This document shows positions 1 through 6,801 of a stretch of DNA of 11,062 nt, piece after piece. The stretch is taken from contig DGFC01000002.1 of assembly GCA_002391465.1 (NCBI GenBank), positions 7,784 to 18,845 of the forward strand. Reading direction: 5' to 3'. The notes under the pieces are model-generated. The model saw only the letters and a list, made by a program, of their open reading frames with translations, was not told the origin of the DNA and made no database searches. Every line of letters starts with the position of its first letter. Positions within the stretch are counted from its first letter, which is position 1. Made by a program: the position numbers and the translations under genes. The DNA comes from Firmicutes bacterium UBA3910. Its GTDB lineage: Bacteria > Bacillota > Limnochordia > Darwinibacteriales > Darwinibacteriaceae.

Positions 1-1
1 T

Positions 2-145
2 GGCGAATTGGTCATGGACAAGCTGCGCGAGCTCGATGATGTTGCCTATGTGCGATTCGCGTCAGTATACCGCCAGTTCAAAGATATAGATCGGTTTATC
101 GAAGAACTACAGCAGCTTAGGAAGGACAGCGAACGTTCCACTTAG
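2..145 (+). CDS. nrdR: NrdR transcriptional repressor, C-terminal end (5'-partial)
   Basis: The last 47 codons and TAG stop of a gene that begins before the window. The readable tail contains the segment [16 protein letters not shown], which is the hallmark of the end of the ATP-cone domain of NrdR. NrdR is the zinc-ribbon/ATP-cone repressor that senses (d)ATP and controls ribonucleotide reductase genes. The zinc ribbon and most of the ATP-cone are outside the window and cannot be checked. The ending ([16 protein letters not shown]) is a typical short charged tail with no extra domain. It lies 57 nt upstream of ftsK in the same direction, with no visible terminator between them. In many Bacillota nrdR sits near sporulation sigma factor and division genes, which fits this context. 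Identification is by family recognition of the conserved motif. Confidence 0.88.
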   Translation, partial: GELVMDKLRELDDVAYVRFASVYRQFKDIDRFIEELQQLRKDSERST

Positions 146-202
146 CTTCAGCAAGGAGATCGGGCGTCCTGCGTAGAAGGATGACAGGAAGAGGTGGGCA
201 CG

Positions 203-2425
203 GTGCGCGTGAGAAAAGAAAAGAAACAGCGGACAGAGAAGAGACAGTTTGGGGTCAAGTATAGGGAGATTATCGGGATCCTCCTCTCGGCCTTTGCTGT
301 GTTCTCCATTTTAGCACTATACGTGGACACTGCCGGGTGGGTCGGTCTGACACTGCGCAGAGTTTTGGGGGCTGCCTTTGGAGATCTGGCTGTGGTCTTC
401 GCCGCTATCCTTGTTCTAGTATCTGTCCAGGTTTTTCGCGGCAAAAGATGGCCGCCTACGCTGCGCATACTGCTCGGTTTGCTGTTATTACTCTTCGCCG
501 TCTTTTTGAGCTATCATATGCTTTATTATCGTGGTTACCAGTTTCCTCCCCAGCTGGCTGAAGAACTCAGTTACGCCAGGCGGGGAGAAGGCGGTGGGGT
601 TTTAGGTGCCCTACTTTTGGTGTTCAGTTTTAACGCTTTCGGGATTCAGGGTTCTTATGTCCTGGTTGGGACTGCGGCCCTACTTGGTGTAATCCTTTTC
701 TTTCAGATTTCCCTGGTGGATTTAGGCCGGGCTTTAGCAGGTAAGATCAAGGACGCATGTCTGGCTTGGTGGGGTAAACGGCGTGAACGGAGTGAGCAGC
801 GCAAGCTAAGGCGCCTGGAAAAAAAACAGGCCCATCGGGCAGAACGGGCCAGACAGAAGGAACTTGCCCAGGCGGAAAGCCGTCCTGCTCCAGAAAAGAA
901 GCTATCCGAACCTAAGCAGATGAAGAAAGAAAAGCCTAAGGCTAAGGAAGATGCTGCGCCAGAGCCGAAGGTGGAACAGGCACCAGACCCAACTCCAAGT
1001 CCTAATACGGCCAAGGCAGGTCAGTATCAACTACCTCCCCTTTATTTGCTGCAGAAAAACAGGGGACGGGCGCGCCGTCCTGAAACGGAACGGGCTGATC
1101 TACTGGAGGAAACCCTCGCCCATTTTGGTATTGAAGCGAAGGTTGTGAATGTGTCCCAGGGTCCGGTTGTAACTCGGTATGAGCTTCAGCCCGCCCCGGG
1201 AATTAAGGTATCCCGCATCACCGCCTTGGCCGATGATATAGCTTTGGCCTTTGCTGCGGAGGACGTCCGGATTGAGGCACCTGTTCCGGGCAAACCGGTG
1301 GTGGGAATAGAGGTGCCCAATAAACGGACTGAATCGGTGCTTCTCCGTGATGTAATGGAGAGCCCGGCTTTCAGCGAACATGAATCGCCGGTAGCGTTAG
1401 CGCTAGGTAAAGATATTGCCGGCGAACCGGTGATCGCCGATCTGCAGAAATGGCTCCATATCCTTATGGCCGGGGCCACAGGCTCAGGCAAGAGTGTTGG
1501 ACTGAAAGCCATGATTTCCAGTCTGCTATTTCGAGCAGATCCGGAGCAGGTAAAGCTTCTGATGATCGACCCCAAGCGAGTTGAACTGTCTGTTTTTGAC
1601 GGTATTCCCCATTTGATTTCCCCGGTGGTAACAGATCCGCGTAAAGCAGCTAATGCCCTGCGCTGGGCAGTGGTTGAGATGGAACGACGTTATCAGCTCT
1701 TTGCTGAGACCGGGGCTCGTAACCTAGAAATGTATATGCAGTCTTTGGCGGATGAACCCGAAAGGGAACCGCTGCCTTACATTGTAGTGATCATCGATGA
1801 ACTTGCGGATCTGATGATGGTTGCGGCAGCTGAGGTAGAAGACGCCATTTGCAGATTAGCCCAGATGGCTAGGGCCGCCGGTGTTTATTTGATCATCGCT
1901 ACCCAAAGGCCTTCGGTAGATGTAATTACCGGTCTAATTAAGGCCAACGTTCCGTCTAGGATCTCCTACGCCGTTTCCAGTCAAGTAGACTCCAGGACGA
2001 TTTTGGATATGGGTGGGGCTGAACGCCTGATTGGTAAAGGAGATATGCTCTATTACCCCATTGGAGCAGCCAAGCCCACTCGTGCTCAGGGTGCCTGGAT
2101 TTCCGATAAAGAGGTGGAGGCTCTCGTTTCTTGGTGGAAGAAACAGGGAGAACCTGAATACGAAGAGGTTATGGATGAAGTCTTAAATGGCTCAGCCTTT
2201 GAAGAGGATGAGTACGAAGACGACGAACTGCTGCCCGATGCCATACGTTTGGTTGTGGAGAATGGCCAGGCTTCCATTTCCATGCTGCAGCGCAGGTTCC
2301 GCATTGGTTACAGCCGGGCGGCACGATTGATAGATGTAATGGAAGTGCGGGGCATTGTGGGATCATATCAAGGCAGCAAACCTAGGGAAGTGCTAGTGGA
2401 CAGCACCATTTTTGAGGAAGGGTGA
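203..2425 (+). CDS. ftsK: DNA translocase FtsK/SpoIIIE
   Basis: An ATP-driven double-stranded DNA pump that moves chromosome through the division or sporulation septum; about 740 aa, a normal length for a Bacillota SpoIIIE/FtsK. Numbering is from the GTG at 203. Hydrophobic segments lie near residues 22-41, 62-78, 87-109 and 132-169, giving a membrane anchor. A Lys/Glu/Ala/Pro-rich linker follows (about 190-275), then the alpha domain. The RecA-like motor has Walker A GATGSGKS (424-431), Walker B ending in Asp532-Glu533 (IIDELADL) and the [10 protein letters not shown] motif (568-577). A winged-helix gamma domain for DNA-sequence recognition covers about 676-732 ([21 protein letters not shown]). 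GTG 203 is preferred because AGGAAGAGG (186-194) is 8 nt upstream; an in-frame GTG at 194 lies too close to that SD. Sequence alone does not separate the SpoIIIE from the FtsK role. An acidic stretch (EEDEYEDDE) precedes gamma. Confidence 0.96.
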   Translation: MRVRKEKKQRTEKRQFGVKYREIIGILLSAFAVFSILALYVDTAGWVGLTLRRVLGAAFGDLAVVFAAILVLVSVQVFRGKRWPPTLRILLGLLLLLFAVFLSYHMLYYRGYQFPPQLAEELSYARRGEGGGVLGALLLVFSFNAFGIQGSYVLVGTAALLGVILFFQISLVDLGRALAGKIKDACLAWWGKRRERSEQRKLRRLEKKQAHRAERARQKELAQAESRPAPEKKLSEPKQMKKEKPKAKEDAAPEPKVEQAPDPTPSPNTAKAGQYQLPPLYLLQKNRGRARRPETERADLLEETLAHFGIEAKVVNVSQGPVVTRYELQPAPGIKVSRITALADDIALAFAAEDVRIEAPVPGKPVVGIEVPNKRTESVLLRDVMESPAFSEHESPVALALGKDIAGEPVIADLQKWLHILMAGATGSGKSVGLKAMISSLLFRADPEQVKLLMIDPKRVELSVFDGIPHLISPVVTDPRKAANALRWAVVEMERRYQLFAETGARNLEMYMQSLADEPEREPLPYIVVIIDELADLMMVAAAEVEDAICRLAQMARAAGVYLIIATQRPSVDVITGLIKANVPSRISYAVSSQVDSRTILDMGGAERLIGKGDMLYYPIGAAKPTRAQGAWISDKEVEALVSWWKKQGEPEYEEVMDEVLNGSAFEEDEYEDDELLPDAIRLVVENGQASISMLQRRFRIGYSRAARLIDVMEVRGIVGSYQGSKPREVLVDSTIFEEG

Positions 2426-2430
2426 AAAAC

Positions 2431-2808
2431 GTGACGGGACTGGGGACACTGTTACAGGAGGCCCGTGCTGAGCAGGGGTTGACGATCAACGACATGGTGG
2501 AACGCACCAGAATCAGACGGGATTTTCTCGAGGCAATGGAGGCAGGCGAGTTTGACAGGCTGCCCGATCCCGCCTACATTAAACCCTTTTTGCGGACGTA
2601 TGCCAAGGCTTTAGGTTTGGATGAAGAACAGGTGGCGTTAGAGTTCGACGCCCTCTCTGCCCCTTCCCAAGAGGAACTGCTCAGTCTGCGAGAGCGGCGG
2701 CAGAGTCTGCAGAGAAAAAAGCGTGTGCGCAGCGTGATCAGGCTGCTCTTGGTAGTGGCCGCAGCTGCAGCGATAGGTTATATTATCTACAGATCCAATC
2801 TAATCTGA
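2431..2808 (+). CDS. Short RodZ-like membrane protein (HTH_25 plus one TM helix)
   Basis: A protein of 125 aa (128 if started at GTG 2422, which overlaps the ftsK stop by 3 nt). GTG 2431 is preferred: AGGAAGG (2415-2421) is 9 nt upstream, and the RodZ-type N-terminus (LGTLLQEARAEQGLT) begins immediately. Residues about 3-75 form the helix-turn-helix typical of RodZ/YmfM, including EAMEAGEFDRLPDPAYIKPFLRTYA split across its helices. A charged Arg/Lys patch comes next, then one hydrophobic helix near the C-terminus (VIRLLLVVAAAAAIGYIIY) and only about five residues after it. RodZ links MreB to the membrane and supports rod shape and wall synthesis. This copy lacks the periplasmic beta domain (DUF4115) found in full-length RodZ. 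Context beside ftsK resembles Bacillus, where ymfM lies downstream of spoIIIE. Role in shape or division is inferred. Confidence 0.85.
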   Translation: MTGLGTLLQEARAEQGLTINDMVERTRIRRDFLEAMEAGEFDRLPDPAYIKPFLRTYAKALGLDEEQVALEFDALSAPSQEELLSLRERRQSLQRKKRVRSVIRLLLVVAAAAAIGYIIYRSNLI

Positions 2809-2825
2809 ACTAGGAGGAACAGTAT

Positions 2826-3722
2826 TTGGGTAAAGATTATCTTATCCGAGCGATACTGGGTGAAAACCAAGCTCGGGTATTCGCATTAAGAACAACAGAC
2901 ACGGTGCGGCAGGCGCAAGTCAACCACAACACCGCGCCGGTTGCCACAGCCGCTCTTGGGCGTACACTGACAATGGGGTTGGTGTTAGGTGCCATGCTGA
3001 AGGGCGAGGAGACAATCACGGTACAGGTTAAGGGCGATGGCCCGCTTGAGGGTATAGTCGTTTCGGCGGACTCCCAGGGTAGGGTGAAAGGTTATGTTGG
3101 CAATCCCCATGTCGACCTGCCTTTAAACCAGGCTGGGAAGCTGTCCGTGGGTAAGGCTGTGGGAAGCGGAACGCTGCACGTGATTCGGGATATAGGCTTG
3201 AAAGAGGCTTACCAGGGAACTGTGCCGCTTCAGACGGGAGAAATTGGTGATGATTTTGCTTACTATTTCACCGCTTCGGAGCAGGTACCCTCAGCAGTAG
3301 TGTTGGGCGTATTGATCGATACCGATTTGGCTCCGCTTGGGAGCGGTGGATTAATTGTACAGCTTCTGCCCGATGCTGTTCATGATGATGCCTTTATCAC
3401 TCTGCTCGAGGAGCGTTTGACTGCGATGCCCCCTGTTAGTTCTCTCTTTGCAGACGGGAAGACGCCCGAGGAGATTGTGGCTGAGGTGTTTGCAGGGATT
3501 AAGCTAAATGTGATTGATTGGGCACCCGTGGCATTTCACTGCGACTGTTCACAAGAACGCTTCGAGCGTGGGCTGATTGCCTTGGGCAGAGAAGAACTGC
3601 AGCAGTTTGTTCAAGAGGGCGAAACTCTGGAAACGGTCTGCCGTTTCTGCAGTAAGAAGTATTATTACACCGTTGAGCACTTGGAAAAACTGCTGAGGGA
3701 GCTTGGAAAAGCAGCGGAATAA
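2826..3722 (+). CDS. hslO: 33-kDa redox-regulated chaperone Hsp33
   Basis: A cytoplasmic holdase chaperone switched on by oxidative unfolding, 298 aa and therefore full length. It begins at TTG 2826, with an ideal TAGGAGG (2811-2817) 8 nt upstream and 17 nt after the rodZ-like stop. The N-terminal core carries family signatures RAILGENQARVFAL, LGRTLTMGLVLGAMLKGEE and KGDGPLEGIVVSAD in the first 85 residues, followed by a GYVGNPHVDLPLN segment. The C-terminal redox switch has Cys239-x-Cys241 and Cys272-x-x-Cys275, the four cysteines that hold zinc in the reduced inactive form and make disulfides on activation. All four are present, so it should be functional. The stop codon is 3 nt before the left arm of a strong hairpin that masks the SD of the next gene. 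Confidence 0.97.
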   Translation: MGKDYLIRAILGENQARVFALRTTDTVRQAQVNHNTAPVATAALGRTLTMGLVLGAMLKGEETITVQVKGDGPLEGIVVSADSQGRVKGYVGNPHVDLPLNQAGKLSVGKAVGSGTLHVIRDIGLKEAYQGTVPLQTGEIGDDFAYYFTASEQVPSAVVLGVLIDTDLAPLGSGGLIVQLLPDAVHDDAFITLLEERLTAMPPVSSLFADGKTPEEIVAEVFAGIKLNVIDWAPVAFHCDCSQERFERGLIALGREELQQFVQEGETLETVCRFCSKKYYYTVEHLEKLLRELGKAAE

Positions 3723-3746
3723 ATGGTAATTCCTCCCGCATATATT
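3717..3746 (+). promoter_or_regulatory. Candidate sigma-E-type sporulation promoter for spoIIP
   Basis: A -35-like GAATAAA (3717-3723, matching 5 of 7 of KMATATT and keeping the ATA core) is followed after 15 nt by CATATATT (3739-3746), which matches CATACAnT at all but one defined position. The 15-nt spacer is slightly longer than the usual 13-14. A start would fall near 3751-3754, giving a leader of only about 16 nt before the TTG at 3769. In Bacillus subtilis spoIIP is transcribed in the mother cell under sigma-E, which motivated the search. The element overlaps the hslO stop codon. It is read by eye and could be coincidental in an AT-rich gap. Confidence 0.35.
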
Positions 3747-3767
3747 GTGTGTGGAGGGAGGAATTAC
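3726..3767 (+). promoter_or_regulatory. Perfect 12-bp hairpin sequestering the spoIIP ribosome binding site
   Basis: GTAATTCCTCCC (3726-3737) and GGGAGGAATTAC (3756-3767) are perfect reverse complements separated by an 18-nt loop. The right arm contains the GGGAGG Shine-Dalgarno of spoIIP, whose TTG start is at 3769, so in a long transcript the SD is fully paired. There is no T-tract after the stem, which argues against an intrinsic terminator. The left arm starts 3 nt after the hslO stop, so a ribosome terminating on hslO could cover it and free the SD. The inverted repeat is directly visible; the regulatory function is inferred. Confidence 0.7.
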
Positions 3768-3768
3768 A

Positions 3769-4542
3769 TTGGCTAGAATGGGAAGAAATGTAAGGAATGG
3801 TCCGAGCTTGCTGTTCATTGTCATTACCCTAATTGTGGTAGCAGTTGTGGGAGCTAGGTTCTTCGGTTTCATGCCGGAAAGTGACGAGGCACCTAAACCA
3901 CCAATAGTGGAAACGGGCGAACCGGAACCACCCCAGGGTGTTGCTGTTGATCCGACTCCTAAAGTACTAGTTTTTCACAGTCATACGTCTGAGAATTACA
4001 AACCCCAGGACAGCCATGCTAGGGGGACTGTGGGAGACGTTGTACGGGTGGGGGAAGCATTGGTGGCTGAACTAGCTAGCCTTGGGATAACGGCCATTCA
4101 CGACAAGACCATCCACGATCAGCCGCGTTACAGTGACGCATTTATAAACTCGGAAAAGAAAGTGAATGAACTGCTGGCTGCAAATAGCGGAATTCAGATG
4201 GTTCTAGACATTCATCGCGATGGTTTGCAGGATAAACCGGACGACTATACCAAAGCACAAGCGAATGGTATGGATGTGGCAAAGATTCTGTTTGTAGTAG
4301 GGGACAAGGATAACGAGCGCTTGGAGGATAACATCCGCTTTGCCCAACGTATCAGCGATGCGTTAGAAAGGGAGTACCCTGGGGTGACTAGGGGAGTGCG
4401 GGTCTTCAAGTCCGATTACAGCGGTGAGCTGCATCCCAACAGCATCATGGTATTAATAGGAGATTGGCGCGGCAATACTATTGACGAGGCAGTCGCGTCG
4501 GCCCGTTTACTGGCGAGGGTGTTGGCTCCGTTGGTGAACTAG
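3769..4542 (+). CDS. spoIIP: Stage II sporulation protein P (SpoIIP), peptidoglycan amidase/endopeptidase
   Basis: A membrane-anchored cell-wall hydrolase that acts with SpoIID and SpoIIM in septal thinning and engulfment. TTG 3769 is chosen because GGGAGG (3756-3761) is 7 nt upstream; a TTG at 3745 would place that SD inside the gene. From TTG 3769 it is 257 aa: basic N-terminus, one TM helix (about 13-34), a Pro/Glu-rich linker (about 36-64), then the SpoIIP domain. Visible motifs are HSHTSENY (70-77, containing the conserved HxHTSE), DIHRD (147-151), and GELHPNS (219-225) followed by LIGDWRGNT and an EAVASARLLA helix. The histidines of these motifs are the expected metal or catalytic residues. 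It is clearly shorter than B. subtilis SpoIIP (about 400 aa), mainly in the linker region. It stands 21 nt before murC, among vegetative genes. A paralogue elsewhere cannot be excluded. Confidence 0.92.
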   Translation: MARMGRNVRNGPSLLFIVITLIVVAVVGARFFGFMPESDEAPKPPIVETGEPEPPQGVAVDPTPKVLVFHSHTSENYKPQDSHARGTVGDVVRVGEALVAELASLGITAIHDKTIHDQPRYSDAFINSEKKVNELLAANSGIQMVLDIHRDGLQDKPDDYTKAQANGMDVAKILFVVGDKDNERLEDNIRFAQRISDALEREYPGVTRGVRVFKSDYSGELHPNSIMVLIGDWRGNTIDEAVASARLLARVLAPLVN

Positions 4543-4563
4543 GAATCAGTGGGAGTGACGTTT

Positions 4564-5922
4564 ATGAATCAGCATGTCCATTTAATTGGAATCGGTGGGA
4601 CGGGCATGGGACCCTTGGCCAAGATCTTTTTGGAAATGGGACATACCGTCACGGGCTCCGATCTCCAATCGTCCGAGACAACTGATTATTTGACTAAGCT
4701 GGGTGCCACCATCTATTTCAGGCACGACGCTGCTAATGTGAATGGGGCACACAGTGTGGTCTATTCAAGCGCCATTCCCAGACAAAACCCTGAAATGGTG
4801 GCGGCCCGCAGTAAAGGGATCGCCATTTTACATCGTTCTGAGGTGTTGGCTGAACTGCTTAATGCCGGTAGGGGAATTGCAGTGGGCGGTGCACACGGCA
4901 AGACTACCATTACCTCCATGCTCGCCCTCTGTTTGGAAACGGCTGGTCTCGATCCTACCGTATTAATTGGTGCCCATTTTGCTCCCTTTGGCCCAGGGGC
5001 CAAATATGGACGGGGGAAGTATGTGGTTGCTGAGGCTGACGAGAGCGATGGAAGCTTTTTGAGATATAAGCCTGAGGTAGCCATCGTAACCAGCATCGAA
5101 CCTGATCATCTAGAAAACTATAATGGTACTTTTGAAGCTCTGATTGACAGTTATCGTCGCTTTTTGGGGAACTGCATGCCTGGCGGTATGCGTCTGTTGG
5201 GGATCGACGACCCCATTGCAGCCGCGATGAGCCGGGAGTATGAGTGCGTCACGTACGGTTTTACGCCTGCTGCCCATTGGCAGGCGGAAGTTGTGGAACT
5301 CAAGGAGGTCCAATCGCGGTTTAGAGTGTTCAAACACGGTCTGTACTATGGGGAGTTTCTGCTGAGCGTACCCGGTAGGCACAATGTGGCCAATGCTCTA
5401 GCCTGCATTGCCGTCTGCGACTATGTCGGTTTGTCGGCTGAGCAGATCCGGCCGGCTCTGGCAGCCTTTTCCGGAGCGCAGCGTAGGTTTCAGATCGTGG
5501 GCCGGACGAACGGGGCCCTGGTTGTTGATGACTACGCCCACCATCCCACGGAGGTGGCGGCCACAATTAGGGCTGCCAAGGAAGGGTGGCGTCGCCAAGT
5601 GGTTGCTGTTTTCCAGCCCCATCGCTATTCCCGCACTGAACTCCTGTTTGATGAGTTTTCCCGGGCGTTTAGGGAAGCGGACGTGGTTATTCTGACAGAC
5701 ATCTATTCGCCGCCCCCTGAAGAACCTGTACCAGGCATTAGTTCGGCCAGGTTGGTGGAGCAGATTCGGGCCCATCAGAATGGGAAAAAGGTATACCATA
5801 TCCCAGATCAGAGGGAAGTGGCTCCGTTTCTTCGTCAGTGGCTCAGCATCAATGATCTGGTGCTTGTGATGGGCGCAGGCCCAATCTGGCGGGTAGCCCG
5901 GGAGTTAGTGGAAAAGGCATAA
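4564..5922 (+). CDS. murC: UDP-N-acetylmuramate--L-alanine ligase MurC
   Basis: A cytoplasmic Mur ligase that adds L-Ala to UDP-MurNAc using ATP, the first peptide step of peptidoglycan synthesis. From ATG 4564 it has 452 aa, normal for MurC. The Rossmann-like N-domain starts with HLIGIGGTGMGPLA (5-18). The ATPase loop is GGAHGKTT (108-115), followed by EADESDGSFLRY (157-168) and IEPDHLENY, which are MurC signatures. The central/C-domain motifs are GRHNVANALA (271-280), DDYAHHPTE (322-330) and QPHRYSRT (351-358). ATG 4564 fits the family start and has a modest GTGGGAG upstream; in-frame GTGs at 4549 and 4555 would add a non-conserved tail. The loop reads GGAHGKTT where many MurC have GTHGKTT. 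Its last 18 bp overlap the convergent yqhG-like gene. Its position beside spoIIP, rather than inside a dcw cluster, is notable. Confidence 0.95.
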   Translation: MNQHVHLIGIGGTGMGPLAKIFLEMGHTVTGSDLQSSETTDYLTKLGATIYFRHDAANVNGAHSVVYSSAIPRQNPEMVAARSKGIAILHRSEVLAELLNAGRGIAVGGAHGKTTITSMLALCLETAGLDPTVLIGAHFAPFGPGAKYGRGKYVVAEADESDGSFLRYKPEVAIVTSIEPDHLENYNGTFEALIDSYRRFLGNCMPGGMRLLGIDDPIAAAMSREYECVTYGFTPAAHWQAEVVELKEVQSRFRVFKHGLYYGEFLLSVPGRHNVANALACIAVCDYVGLSAEQIRPALAAFSGAQRRFQIVGRTNGALVVDDYAHHPTEVAATIRAAKEGWRRQVVAVFQPHRYSRTELLFDEFSRAFREADVVILTDIYSPPPEEPVPGISSARLVEQIRAHQNGKKVYHIPDQREVAPFLRQWLSINDLVLVMGAGPIWRVARELVEKA

Positions 5923-6798
5923 ACTACTGATGGGATCGCAGGACAGATTTTGGCTCGTTTCCGTTTTGTCCGGCCGCACCAGGATTAGGCGGTATTGAAA
6001 CAAGGGAACATAAATAAACGCGGCTCTTATGGCGTTCATCTGAATGGTGGGCATAAGCCGCGTTTTTACTTCTTGCAGTTTCGCCTCATAGGCGGGAGAA
6101 TCAGACTGGTTTTCGAAGTACTCTCGCAGCCTTCCTTTTTCCTCTTCTAATCTTTCCCATGCAGCAAGGGTCCAGTCATGGCCCTGTTCATCCAGATCAG
6201 CTAGGATGTTCTCCACCGCAGCGTTGTACGCCTTTTTCAGGCCATATTTTCTTTTTCGAAGCAATGTCTCGTCCACGCCTCCCGGCTGAAGCAGGTGAGT
6301 GGGGAGGTTCAGCCTGAGAACCCTGGCATCTGAAAGATCTACGATGCGTGTGTGGATCGACTCTTGACTGCTCAGACCTTTCAATCTGACAAAGATTTTG
6401 AGCATGATATACTGGCCATAGGCTATGGAGCTGTTTACCACATAGGTCCGGCCACCGGGGTTGAGACCAGCCATCGCCTTTTGTCTAATGCTGGGCTCGT
6501 GGAAAAAGTGGTGGGGGATATGGGCACGGCTTAAAAGACCCTGTCTGCGCACCAGCTGCACTATGCTGTTCAGCCGGTAGCTGCCGGGAACAATAAGATC
6601 CGCACCGAAAGTTTCCGCCAAATCGGGCTCGAAGGTAAATTGGAGCAGTCGACCCCGAGCCCGCCAGCCATCCAGTTCCTTCATCAGCGCGTCATCCGCA
6701 TTCACCTGCCAGATACCCCTGCGGATCTCCAATGGCTCCAATTCGCACAGCGAAAAGAAATCAAAGATTAGTTGTTTGAACGTCGCGTTCACCTCCAC
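5905..6798 (-). CDS. yqhG: YqhG-family protein of unknown function
   Basis: A soluble protein of 297 aa with no signal peptide or TM helix. It resembles the YqhG family: FKQLIFDFFSLCELEPLE and a GSYRLNSIVQLVRRQG segment (72-87) align from memory with Bacillus subtilis YqhG, and its partner is the same kind of SNF2 helicase. Other visible parts are a middle segment rich in beta-type residues (about 118-165), a highly charged Leu/Glu/Arg region (about 210-250) that could be coiled coil, and an FIYVPLFQYRLILV strand near the end. No catalytic motif is evident. It starts at GTG 6798, 3 nt after the helicase stop (GTG 6792 is an alternative), so it is probably translationally coupled. The final residues run 18 bp into murC on the other strand. 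A role assisting the helicase is inferred from gene order; no biochemical function is known to me. Confidence 0.75.
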   Translation of the reverse strand: MEVNATFKQLIFDFFSLCELEPLEIRRGIWQVNADDALMKELDGWRARGRLLQFTFEPDLAETFGADLIVPGSYRLNSIVQLVRRQGLLSRAHIPHHFFHEPSIRQKAMAGLNPGGRTYVVNSSIAYGQYIMLKIFVRLKGLSSQESIHTRIVDLSDARVLRLNLPTHLLQPGGVDETLLRKRKYGLKKAYNAAVENILADLDEQGHDWTLAAWERLEEEKGRLREYFENQSDSPAYEAKLQEVKTRLMPTIQMNAIRAAFIYVPLFQYRLILVRPDKTETSQNLSCDPISSLCLFH

Positions 6799-6801
6799 TG
6801 C

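Noticed and set aside
181..264. ATG 181 as the start of ftsK or of a small upstream gene
   Set aside because: It is out of frame with ftsK and stops after 27 codons; the peptide is an unremarkable basic stretch.
703..1014. Minus-strand open frame inside ftsK, with similar ones at 1186-1575 and 148-468
   Set aside because: They are antisense to a clearly conserved gene, have low-complexity Ser/Ala/Arg-rich translations, and resemble no family.
3726..3767. Intrinsic terminator between hslO and spoIIP
   Set aside because: The stem is followed by ATTGGCTAG on the plus strand rather than a T-tract, and the right arm is the SD of the next gene.
5935..5990. Bidirectional terminator after murC
   Set aside because: Only a 5-bp GGACA/TGTCC match with mismatches was found, and the region is coding for the YqhG-like protein.
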